Source: a virus. Taken from it: a stretch of 45,303 bases of DNA. The DNA is taken from IMG/VR virus record IMGVR_UViG_3300017714_000026, positions 1-45,303 of that record; one strand, written 5' to 3'. The position numbers and the translations under genes are program-made. Shown here in pieces: positions 20,281-29,168 of the stretch (within the stretch, counting starts at the first letter, position 1; each line of letters starts with the position of its first letter). The notes under the pieces are model-generated. The model was not told the origin of the DNA, searched no databases, and saw only the letters and a list, made by a program, of their open reading frames with translations.

Positions 20281-23200
20281 CTACGGATTGTTTAGTTCTA
20301 GTAATTGCTGATAAGACCGTTCGGCACTTTTAGATCTTCCAGCTAAAGCTTGTTTCTCGTACTCACTTTGCTTCTTTAATTTCTCGTCTAATTGTCTTGC
20401 ATCCTCAGACCTTGAATTAATATATTGATTAACTGCATAAGTTCTAAGATCTGCAATCTTCTCAACTGTGTTTGTGTACCAGGGCATTTTTTCTTTAGGA
20501 GTTGGAGACTCAAGCCACTCCTTATATTGCATTTGAAAGCCTTCAGTCTTAAAATGGTTTACTAACATTTGCTCAAGGCCCATCCTCCCATTACCTGGCT
20601 TTGCCATGATCTTATTGACTTCGTGCTTAGTAGTAGCACTAAGTGGTATCTTTTTGTAGTGATTATTTAGCTCTAGTGTGTAATCAATGCCATACCTGAC
20701 TAAACCTTCAATCGCTTTGCTTTCATTAACATCTGTAATACTAAAAGGCGTGAGAATGTTGGTTCTGGCTTGAGCATCGTTAATGATAGGCTCACCAGAT
20801 AAAGGGGAAATTTTTTCAGCACCTAAAAAGGCTTTAGAAAGGGGTAAAGTTTCAGCCATGTACCTTTCCATGCTGGAATTATATTCCCGAGCTCCAGGGA
20901 CAAGGAAATTGTTAAAGTCTTTGAGAGCCCCTCCATACTTGGTAAATGCTCTTAGGGTGTTAGCCAGCAACGTATCAGGAAGTGTGGAGTATTTTCGTCG
21001 GCCATTCAACACTTCATCAATGTAACCAACAGAATCAACCAAGCCCTTTAGCCAGGATTGCTCAAACATTGCAAATGCAACAGAATATGTAGCTTGTGAA
21101 AAAACTTCGTTATAATCATCATACCTATGGCTGTTGTTCATTACATAAGCAGCATCCGCATACATACTGAGAACCGTAGAGATGGGGCCTAAGAAACGAT
21201 GGCTATACCACTTACCATTAATTTTAAATGAATGGCGTGGAGCTTTTAATTCATCCAGCGCTCTTTCGCCTCGATCAACGTGACCAGATCCTGTTAGTAC
21301 ACCATTTAAAGCCATGTTAGTGGCTGTAATACCAATAATGTATGCAGCACCTTCACGCCCCTTGTAAACAGCCTTAAGAAGTTCATCATCTCCTTCAATA
21401 ACCTTTTTATATTCCCGCATAAAATTAAGGCCAGACGGAGTCAGCCTTGCTACCCGAGGCAAAATTGGCATAAACTGGGGGGTTTGTGCGAGAATATTTG
21501 CAGGAGTTTTGACAAAAGGAAGAGCAGCACTTGCTAGGACACCCCCTTCTTTAATGGCGTCGTCCATTTTAGCAATAAACCCTGTTAAATCTTGCTGAAA
21601 GGTATCTTCTTTAGAGCGTTTAAGGGCAATAGGATCCGTAATAGAAAAATCCTCATCAAACTTGCTCTTAATTAAGTCATTCAACTCATCAGCACTATAA
21701 GTTTTTCCATCTTTGGCAATCTGAGTTAAATAGTCAAACTTTGCAGACTGCCTTGCTGAGATGACACGGAACGCAGCGTCAGTTGAGTTCATAGCTCGCG
21801 TGGCGTATTGCCCAGCCGGGGTGGCTAGTAAGTAATACTGAGCCCTTACAAAAATTGCTGTAGCTCTCTGGCCTCCAGTTTGGGCTCGAGCATACATATT
21901 ATCAACTTGCTCAGCCATATTTCTTTGAGACATAAGGTATCCACGGGCTACCTGCGCGTCACCTGTTTTCTGCCATTGAATTCGGGCGGCCTTATAAGAA
22001 TCACCTAACCCACCAAAAATGGAGCCATACATTGCAAGAGCAGCTTTAGCTTGTTGAGGCTTGAATAAAGAACCGCCTGCAGCAAGTAAGGGTTTCATAG
22101 CAACGTTAAATCCCGTACCAAGAATGTTCCGCTCATGAGTCCTCAAAGAAGACAAATAGGCGTTATACATAGTAGTACGGAAGTTCTGACCGCTAATACG
22201 TGCAGCCTGCTCTGAAAAGACTTCAATAAGTTCAGGGTTACCATCAGCTAATACAAGGCCTTCACCCAAGACATTCATTTTATCAATGGCTTTAGGGTCC
22301 CCGGCTTTAATACCTGCACGAATACTTTCCCATTCAGCTTGAAACTCATTTAGTTTTTTATCAACTTTAGGATCTGGAGCAGTAGGGGCATCGAAAGCAC
22401 CTTGTTCTACCTTTCGGATCAAATCCTCAATTGGTTCATCGGCTTTTAAAGCTGCCATAGCTGAGCCTTTATAGCTACGTCCTTTGATAACTTCCTTACC
22501 TACACCAATAAGATCATCAATAATCATGTCTGACTGACGGGTAGCATCGCCACCCTTAGACATGATTTCCTGCATCAGAGGCACTTTTTCAGTAATCTGA
22601 TTAGCAAGATCCTGGATAATTGCACGACCAGCAAGATCACCATAGATAGTACGAATAACAGGCATAGGTAGGCCCGCGTCATCGACTACGCTATGTAAAA
22701 GCTCCATAGCTGAAGCGTCTTTATTCTTCCAGGCGGTAATGAGATCTCTAACCTTAGCTTTAGATTCGGGGGTAGTTTTTTTATTATTAGCCCGGTAATC
22801 ATTCATCTCCACCTTAAATTCTTCTGGCATCATTCCAAATGTCAGATCGCCCATACCATCTTGAGTGGCATTGAGCTGCTTCTTCATAGCATCGGTGGTT
22901 AGTGGGTTGGTGGACGTTCGAGGTACAGCAGAACCAAACTCTGGCTGTGCTGCCTGTTGAGCAGCTACGCCTCTTATAGGGTAGGAAGCAGACTTACCTG
23001 ACCTCTCATTTGGTTCGTATAGCTGTTGTTCCTTAGTTCCACTATTTGCCACATCTTCAGCCTTACGTTGTTCATACCCAGGACGGCGGGTGTGGATGGG
23101 TTTAAATGCAGGATCATCTAGTAGATCCGACATCTGTGTTTGCCTTAACCCCTGACCCTTGGTATTTACATAGTTAGGAAATTTAAACATCTCCAGCTCA

Positions 23201-24405
23201 AGCTGTTTATTGATAATTTTTGCATTTTCAATTGCTTGCTCGGCTACTTTATCACCCTTAACTTTTAATTTTAGCTCTTCAAGTTCTTTTAAAACCTCTC
23301 CGGTCTGGCGAGCTAACTGCGAATCATCTAAGCTAGTAATTTCCTGAAAGATAATCTCACCAGCCTCGGTAACTTGAGGTGGGAGTTCTTTGGCAGGAAT
23401 TTTGCGGGCATCCATAACAGGCTTATAGATATCTCCAAAGACTTTTCTAAATGCCTTATAGGTAAGATCAATACCATCCACAGCCTTTTCCATAAGGCCA
23501 CCCTCGGCCATATTTTTAATACGGCGAATGTATTCATTATCTTCATCCTTGTGGGCGAGAGCATCAAGAAACCCTGTCTTTTTCATAATATTCCCAATAC
23601 CTAAGAATTCGGTATCTTGGGCCATATTGACAAGATTTCCATCTCCCGGTGTATAAACTAAATCTGCAATTGCACCAACAGTAAAATTTCTGTGAGCCCT
23701 TTGAATTTTACCAATAAAACCAGGCTTGCTGGCTACTGATGGGCCACCAGGAATGACTGCATTAATCACTCTAGCGTTGCTCATAAAGCCTAGAAGTGCA
23801 GCTCCGAGTTCACCTATCTCAGTGACAGGTTTAGCACCTACTAAATTAAACTCGGCCCCTTCATATTCTGAAGTCCAAGGAGCTGGTTCATCACCACGCA
23901 GTCCTAGAGCAGATCCAGCCGTATCGACAACCAGTTTGCCAACTTGAGCAGCAGAGTTAATAGGGGCAGTAAAGACAGGCATAAGAGCCCTTTCTGCTTC
24001 ACCAGTGGCCTTACTTAAAACATTCTGGCTATCAAGACGCCTTACATCAGAGGCATCGATCTCCTCTCGAATTTCATCATAGTCGCGATCATCAAAAGCA
24101 TCTTTGATAAATGCAAGACCATCCTTAACATATTTGTCTACTACTGATTCATTCTCTAAAGCCTTTTCCCCATAAGATTTTTCAGGTTCAGCCGGTGGCT
24201 TTTCTGCAGGGGTTTCTGGTGGGGGTGTTTCTGGTGGTTTTTTAGAACCTTCGATATCCTCAACGGTTAGCTGGGATGGATCAATAATGTTTGTGCCTTC
24301 TGGGGCTGCTGTTTCTTGGTTGATTGATAATTGAGCTTCTTGCTCTTTGTCCGGCGTACCGTCCATACTATCAATCCATTGTTGGTACGTTGAACGCTCT
24401 TCCAT
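20281..24405 (-). CDS. Internal virion protein (T7 gp16-like)
   Basis: This 1374-residue protein matches T7 gp16 in size (1318) and position, between gp15-like and the tail fibre. gp16 is ejected with the genome and helps form the trans-envelope channel. There is no lysozyme motif at the N-terminus, which instead is acidic and Pro-rich (PPETPPPETPAEKPPAE). The C-terminal two thirds are helical with several amphipathic segments. The missing muralytic domain is found at the C-terminus of the neighbouring gp15-like protein. Assignment is by size and order. Confidence 0.8.
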   Translation of the reverse strand: MEERSTYQQWIDSMDGTPDKEQEAQLSINQETAAPEGTNIIDPSQLTVEDIEGSKKPPETPPPETPAEKPPAEPEKSYGEKALENESVVDKYVKDGLAFIKDAFDDRDYDEIREEIDASDVRRLDSQNVLSKATGEAERALMPVFTAPINSAAQVGKLVVDTAGSALGLRGDEPAPWTSEYEGAEFNLVGAKPVTEIGELGAALLGFMSNARVINAVIPGGPSVASKPGFIGKIQRAHRNFTVGAIADLVYTPGDGNLVNMAQDTEFLGIGNIMKKTGFLDALAHKDEDNEYIRRIKNMAEGGLMEKAVDGIDLTYKAFRKVFGDIYKPVMDARKIPAKELPPQVTEAGEIIFQEITSLDDSQLARQTGEVLKELEELKLKVKGDKVAEQAIENAKIINKQLELEMFKFPNYVNTKGQGLRQTQMSDLLDDPAFKPIHTRRPGYEQRKAEDVANSGTKEQQLYEPNERSGKSASYPIRGVAAQQAAQPEFGSAVPRTSTNPLTTDAMKKQLNATQDGMGDLTFGMMPEEFKVEMNDYRANNKKTTPESKAKVRDLITAWKNKDASAMELLHSVVDDAGLPMPVIRTIYGDLAGRAIIQDLANQITEKVPLMQEIMSKGGDATRQSDMIIDDLIGVGKEVIKGRSYKGSAMAALKADEPIEDLIRKVEQGAFDAPTAPDPKVDKKLNEFQAEWESIRAGIKAGDPKAIDKMNVLGEGLVLADGNPELIEVFSEQAARISGQNFRTTMYNAYLSSLRTHERNILGTGFNVAMKPLLAAGGSLFKPQQAKAALAMYGSIFGGLGDSYKAARIQWQKTGDAQVARGYLMSQRNMAEQVDNMYARAQTGGQRATAIFVRAQYYLLATPAGQYATRAMNSTDAAFRVISARQSAKFDYLTQIAKDGKTYSADELNDLIKSKFDEDFSITDPIALKRSKEDTFQQDLTGFIAKMDDAIKEGGVLASAALPFVKTPANILAQTPQFMPILPRVARLTPSGLNFMREYKKVIEGDDELLKAVYKGREGAAYIIGITATNMALNGVLTGSGHVDRGERALDELKAPRHSFKINGKWYSHRFLGPISTVLSMYADAAYVMNNSHRYDDYNEVFSQATYSVAFAMFEQSWLKGLVDSVGYIDEVLNGRRKYSTLPDTLLANTLRAFTKYGGALKDFNNFLVPGAREYNSSMERYMAETLPLSKAFLGAEKISPLSGEPIINDAQARTNILTPFSITDVNESKAIEGLVRYGIDYTLELNNHYKKIPLSATTKHEVNKIMAKPGNGRMGLEQMLVNHFKTEGFQMQYKEWLESPTPKEKMPWYTNTVEKIADLRTYAVNQYINSRSEDARQLDEKLKKQSEYEKQALAGRSKSAERSYQQLLELNNP

Positions 24406-24433
24406 TTGGATTATCTATAATGAGAAAATAGTG

Positions 24434-24463
24434 GATGATCAGAAGGCGTACCAACTGACCATC
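24434..24463. other. Hairpin between two internal-virion-protein genes
   Basis: GATGATCAG and CTGACCATC form a 9-bp stem with one G-T pair around a 12-nt loop in the 64-bp gap. On the plus strand it is followed by TAGTTTTTATTG; on the minus strand only by a short T-run. It may act as an RNA processing or stability element or partial terminator. Confidence 0.4.
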
Positions 24464-24469
24464 TAGTTT

Positions 24470-27400
24470 TTATTGACCCCAGCCATAAGTACGTGCATGA
24501 CCAAACACAAGGTCTGCATATTCCATTGACTCTTCATTCCCTGGGATAGGTCCACCGTATTTATCGACGTTGCCTTCACCAGCGTTATATGCTGTAAGAG
24601 CTAAACGGTAATCACCGTTATACTTTTTAAGCAGATATGCCATGTGTTTAGCGCCGTAATCGATAGCCTCAGTAGGGTTGAGAGGATTAACACCGGGGTG
24701 AAATTCAGTCATGATTTGGGCTACCCCTTGAGCCCCTGCGGAGCTAACTCGGGTGCCATCAATAACATCGGGCGCAAATGAATCACTTTCTTGGTGTAGT
24801 TGACCAGCATAAATACCTGGATCAATTCCGTGTTTAGCAGCAGCTTCAGCAATGGCGGAGCCATATCCTCCTGGGACGTTTGCACTCAGGAATGTTTGAG
24901 TAGAAACGCCCCTATACTGAAATGCAGTTGTGTTTCCAGTAGAGATCCTGGTGTCAATAACAGGAAAATTAACAGGCTGCTGACCTTTAAAGTATTCATT
25001 TATAGATCTGTTTATTTGGATGTCGGATGAAGAGGGGCTTCTCAAAATCCGGTAGGTATTTCGGTCAAAAGATTTAATATCATTCATTACCGCTTCGAGT
25101 TTTTTTTGTGGACTAGCACTTGCAAAGCTTCCACCCAAGTATTTCTCAGCGGCTGCCAGACGTACTGAATTGCTTTCAATTGCATCATCTAAAGCAGTAG
25201 CACCCATTGTGGTAACTTTATCTCCAAACAATACCGAAGAATTTTTAGTCATCCCAGCGGCCTGGAATGTGGTGTAAGTAGTCTGAGGTGAAGAAAAGTC
25301 TACCTTTGTTTTACTAGCAATGCCTGCGTGAACATTGTCATATTCATGAGCCACTGCTTGGGCTTCTATAAAAGCTTTAGGCGTAACGTTAAAACGTTTA
25401 GCAGCTTCCAAAGTTCTAGCAGAATAGTTAGTGCCACCCTGATTCCAAACCTCAGCATCTGCTACAAAATTTGTTCGGCTTAAAATTAAATCTTCTGTAC
25501 CGGCACCTTGGAGGAGCTCAGAGATAGGTGTATTCATATAGGCAAAACTCATCTGCCCTGTAATTGGGTTGATACGCCCATTAGGAGGTAAAGACCCATA
25601 ACCAGTACCTAAAAGGCTAAACTTAAAACCATCTCGATCAAAGGGGGCTAGGTCTGCATCTTCACTACCTAATACATTGGTAATTTTTAGAAGTTCTTTT
25701 TCAAACTTACCTGTAATGAGTCTATCTTTCTCTACTTGAGGCAAGTCCTTAGGCATCTGAGCGATAAAGGTTCTCATCTCTTGTTCCAACTTGGGAGCTA
25801 GTTGTCGAGCAGTAATGGCTATAGTTGTCCTGACATCGCCAGGATCATGTATTCCACCTCTTTCGATCTGTCCTTCATACTTGCCAACAATTGTTCTAAG
25901 GGTGGACTCAATATTACCAAGACCAGCGGCCTTCATCTCAATAGTAACTTCGTCTCGTAGTTTTATGTCCTTTTTGAGGATAGTAATAAACGCAGGGTCT
26001 AAAGATTTAGACCTTTCCCACTTAAGAACCTCTTCCATAGAAGGCGTATCACCATTAGTTATCCGTTCCTGAATTGATTTTTGAAGAGTCATAGACTCTC
26101 TACCGTCATCAACAAGAGAGTCGATCTGTTCCTGAGCATAAACATTGCCAGGAAAATTTTGACGCAAGTAGTCTTTAGTCTTATTCCTTAAATCAAGGCT
26201 CAGATCAGTATCTATAGTATTCCGCAATTTCTGGTTTAACTCACCCATTATACTGTCAACTTCAGCCTCCTTTACAGCCGATGCAGCAGTTCCTAATGTA
26301 TCTTCTAATTTTAATTTGTTTTCAATAGCTTTAAGAATTATTGGTCGATAGTAGTCATCTTTTTCAAAAGTAGTTCCTGAATTTCCTGGTACTTTTTCTA
26401 CGTTAAGTAATGCTCTAGCATCATCTGCATCGCCTAATTTTAGTAGGTCTTTGAGTGCCTGCTCTTGACGATCTCGGGTAGGAAGTTTAATAAACTTAGC
26501 TGATATGTAAGAAGCTTTATCTATGGCTTCCCAAGCCCCCTGATAATCTTTAGCGGCTGTTCGTGAAGCAGCCAAGGTCTTGCCTGAGTCATAATTATTT
26601 GCCTCAGAATATGCTCTTTGTATAGCACCCCATCTTAACTGAGTATTATTTCTAGCCATCTTTGCCTGATTACCATACGCCATCAAACCTTCGGCACCAT
26701 CAGCCTTTGTAAGCTGGTCAGAGTTACCTAAGTAGTCTGCAATATCTGCAATAGCATCATAGACATCATCCTCAGTGGCACCTGCACGGATCATCTCCAT
26801 CAGATTTAATTCTCGACCTTGAAAGGGGATTTTAGTATTCGGATCTTGCACAGCCTCATTAAGCCTTGAGGGGAACAAATTGCCTTTAGACCTAATATCA
26901 GCTTTGGCTAAGTTTCGAGCTGTCTCTACTCTTAAAGCTGGGGCTCTTAATTGCTGAGCCTCAATTACGCTTGTAGCCGTGGATTGAATACCTGCTTCTC
27001 TAGCCCTATTTTCAACATCAATTTGTGCATCATCTATAATAGAAGAATGAGCAGTACCGTCACTGATCTTAATTTTACCAGGCATGTTGTCAACGCTAGC
27101 CTGGTACTCTTCATTTTTTTTATCTACTAAGGCTGCTTGATCCTTATAGACCATACCACCAAATTGGATAAGACCCATTACAGCAGTCTTAACTACTTGA
27201 AAATTAGCATTATCAACATTGGCCTTAAACTGCATGTGTTGCAGTTGTAGGTTGTTATCAGCTCTTTTGGCAGAATGCTCTGACTTAAGCTTATTTGTAG
27301 CCTTTAACTGCTCCAGCTCTAAAGAGTTTTTTTCAACAATTTTTTTATATTCAAGTGCGTTCTTGTCTTTTAACTGATTAATACTTACTTTACCCTTTTC

Positions 27401-27742
27401 AGTTGTCTGGTCCATTTGAAGATTAGCCTGAGCCAGCATTTTGCTGATCTCATTATTGGCAGTATCAACCTGCTGCTCTAGCTTTAATTCTCTAGCAGCT
27501 TGGTCTAGTTGATCTTTAAGAACCAACGCGGCTACTTGATCGGCAGATTGACGCTCAAGGTTTGACGTTTCGTCCTTTCTTTTAGCCTCTTTATCTAATG
27601 TCTGCAGATTCCGTTGAGTACGTTTACCCTCATCTAAAATATTTTGGGTATTGGAAATAGCTTTTTCAGGATTGTATTTTACACGTCTTTCCTTGCTTTT
27701 GTATTCAGAATTGGACTGGCCGCCTTGGTAAATTCGTGACAT
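24470..27742 (-). CDS. Internal virion protein with C-terminal lytic transglycosylase (T7 gp15-like)
   Basis: This 1090-residue protein lies where T7 gp15 (747) would be. The first 250 residues are charged and coiled-coil-like (QLEQQVDTANNEISK type segments). The last 130 residues form a soluble-lytic-transglycosylase domain: GIDPGIYAGQLHQESDSFAP with the catalytic Glu near residue 985, SSAGAQGVAQIM and LALTAYNAGEGNV. In T7 the transglycosylase is at the N-terminus of gp16, so here the muralytic function has moved to gp15. It should open the cell wall during DNA entry. Confidence 0.88.
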   Translation of the reverse strand: MSRIYQGGQSNSEYKSKERRVKYNPEKAISNTQNILDEGKRTQRNLQTLDKEAKRKDETSNLERQSADQVAALVLKDQLDQAARELKLEQQVDTANNEISKMLAQANLQMDQTTEKGKVSINQLKDKNALEYKKIVEKNSLELEQLKATNKLKSEHSAKRADNNLQLQHMQFKANVDNANFQVVKTAVMGLIQFGGMVYKDQAALVDKKNEEYQASVDNMPGKIKISDGTAHSSIIDDAQIDVENRAREAGIQSTATSVIEAQQLRAPALRVETARNLAKADIRSKGNLFPSRLNEAVQDPNTKIPFQGRELNLMEMIRAGATEDDVYDAIADIADYLGNSDQLTKADGAEGLMAYGNQAKMARNNTQLRWGAIQRAYSEANNYDSGKTLAASRTAAKDYQGAWEAIDKASYISAKFIKLPTRDRQEQALKDLLKLGDADDARALLNVEKVPGNSGTTFEKDDYYRPIILKAIENKLKLEDTLGTAASAVKEAEVDSIMGELNQKLRNTIDTDLSLDLRNKTKDYLRQNFPGNVYAQEQIDSLVDDGRESMTLQKSIQERITNGDTPSMEEVLKWERSKSLDPAFITILKKDIKLRDEVTIEMKAAGLGNIESTLRTIVGKYEGQIERGGIHDPGDVRTTIAITARQLAPKLEQEMRTFIAQMPKDLPQVEKDRLITGKFEKELLKITNVLGSEDADLAPFDRDGFKFSLLGTGYGSLPPNGRINPITGQMSFAYMNTPISELLQGAGTEDLILSRTNFVADAEVWNQGGTNYSARTLEAAKRFNVTPKAFIEAQAVAHEYDNVHAGIASKTKVDFSSPQTTYTTFQAAGMTKNSSVLFGDKVTTMGATALDDAIESNSVRLAAAEKYLGGSFASASPQKKLEAVMNDIKSFDRNTYRILRSPSSSDIQINRSINEYFKGQQPVNFPVIDTRISTGNTTAFQYRGVSTQTFLSANVPGGYGSAIAEAAAKHGIDPGIYAGQLHQESDSFAPDVIDGTRVSSAGAQGVAQIMTEFHPGVNPLNPTEAIDYGAKHMAYLLKKYNGDYRLALTAYNAGEGNVDKYGGPIPGNEESMEYADLVFGHARTYGWGQ

Positions 27743-27771
27743 TTAAAGAGCCAGCCCGTAGACTGGAATAG

Positions 27772-28725
27772 TTAGGTAGGTATCTCAAAACCAACAAAGT
27801 TAGGTACTTCAGGCATTTGAGGTAGATAAGGCATTTCAGGGTTGAAGCCGACTTTGCTTTCAGCTTGTCGATTCCCTTCAAGGTTTTGTTGGAATGCGTT
27901 GTCCATATTGATTAGAGCAGTGTCATAATCAGCTTTTAACATTGCTTCTGTGGCTGCAACATCTCTACCGGCTTGCCGTTCAGTATCCAACGCTAGAAGA
28001 CCAACAGACTGTCCTGTACGGCCCGTGGCTAAGATCGAACCCTTGGCTCCGATAGATTTAGCCAAAATAGTTTGCGCTTTAAATGCAGCCTCTTTTCGCT
28101 TTTCTGATAATTGTGATTGTTCACCAAGATAAACTCTATTAGCAGCCTCAGCATTGGCTATTGACTGTTTAGTAGCAGTCTCGCGCTGGTCTTGATACAC
28201 CCGACGATCAGTCTGATTTTGTTGCATGAGCATGTTTCGCTCACGCTTAACTGCTTCACGCTGTTGCGTATATTTATCTTTTAAAGCATTATTTAATTGT
28301 TGGATCTGTAGATTTCGACCTTCTGCAGCCTGCTCAACTTGCAACCGTTGGGCTGACTGTGTTTGCTGCAGGTTTAATCTTTGTTGATCATAAGCCAGAC
28401 GCTGTTGCTGAGCCAATCCATCAGCCTGCTGACGCTGTTGCATCATCTGGTTCTGAAAGTTTTGCTGCATTGACTGCTGCATCTGCATCTGAGCTTGTTG
28501 CTGTTGCATCTGCATCTGAGCACGCTGCTGTGCTACTTGCTGAGCTTGGGATCGGTTCTGCATCTGAATACCGGCCTGTGCATTCTGATACTGCATTTCC
28601 ATGGAGGCAGCAGCTTGGGCTGATTGTTGTTGGGCTGAATAGATACCCATACCGACTGAGGCAGCAGTGGTAATACCACCAACGATGTATGTGGCTGTTG
28701 CTGCAGCGCTTATTGGTTCGCACAT
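27772..28725 (-). CDS. Internal virion protein (T7 gp14-like)
   Basis: This 317-residue protein has a short hydrophobic N-terminus (ATATYIVGGITTAASVGMGI) followed by a very Gln/Met-rich helical stretch (QQRAQMQMQQQQAQMQMQQS) and an Ala-rich end. A membrane-inserting start followed by Gln-rich coils is typical of gp14-like core proteins that form the outer-membrane part of the ejection channel. It overlaps the gp13-like gene by 16 nt. Assignment by order and composition. Confidence 0.8.
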   Translation of the reverse strand: MCEPISAAATATYIVGGITTAASVGMGIYSAQQQSAQAAASMEMQYQNAQAGIQMQNRSQAQQVAQQRAQMQMQQQQAQMQMQQSMQQNFQNQMMQQRQQADGLAQQQRLAYDQQRLNLQQTQSAQRLQVEQAAEGRNLQIQQLNNALKDKYTQQREAVKRERNMLMQQNQTDRRVYQDQRETATKQSIANAEAANRVYLGEQSQLSEKRKEAAFKAQTILAKSIGAKGSILATGRTGQSVGLLALDTERQAGRDVAATEAMLKADYDTALINMDNAFQQNLEGNRQAESKVGFNPEMPYLPQMPEVPNFVGFEIPT

Positions 28726-29168
28726 AGTTTTACTACTTCATAATATGGAATATTGAAAGGTGGTTGTGGAATTGCTCTTAAGGCTTTGAAGCCAAGAAAT
28801 CTGAGAAATCTGTGGTGTAGTTTATTTCTCGAATCGCATAAGGCATACACCATTTTATATGGCTTTGTAAGAGTATCTATATGCCTCTTAGCTTGCCTTA
28901 AGAATGTCAGACCCATAGTCTCTAAGGCAGGGGTACAGAGGGTCCAGATACCAGCATTACCATCGTCATCAGGGATTACCCCACCTATTCCTGCTAGGAC
29001 TCCTTTGTAGTTAGTGAAGGCGAAGGTGTCCTCGCACATAAGAACACCTAAGACACAATTAAAGGGTGTACGCCCTAATCCTTCTATTTCAGAAAGATCA
29101 GCAGGGCGTAGGTTTTGAGATACATAAATAGCATCCTCTAAAGTAGCTTTACGGATTAAGTGCTTCAT
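28710..29168 (-). CDS. GNAT-like protein in gp13 position
   Basis: This 152-residue protein reads HLIRKATLEDAIYVSQNLRP, then GVLAGIGGVIPDDDGNAGIW, then LTFLRQAKRHID and HHRFLRFLGFKALRAIP. The order of strands and helices, including the ...HHRFLRFLGFK... C-terminal motif, resembles the GNAT acetyltransferase fold that occurs in gp13-like proteins of T7-type cyanophages. The acetyl-CoA loop is weak, so activity is uncertain. It lies between tail tube B and the gp14-like gene and probably is a minor internal or assembly protein. Confidence 0.65.
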   Translation of the reverse strand: MKHLIRKATLEDAIYVSQNLRPADLSEIEGLGRTPFNCVLGVLMCEDTFAFTNYKGVLAGIGGVIPDDDGNAGIWTLCTPALETMGLTFLRQAKRHIDTLTKPYKMVYALCDSRNKLHHRFLRFLGFKALRAIPQPPFNIPYYEVVKLCANQ

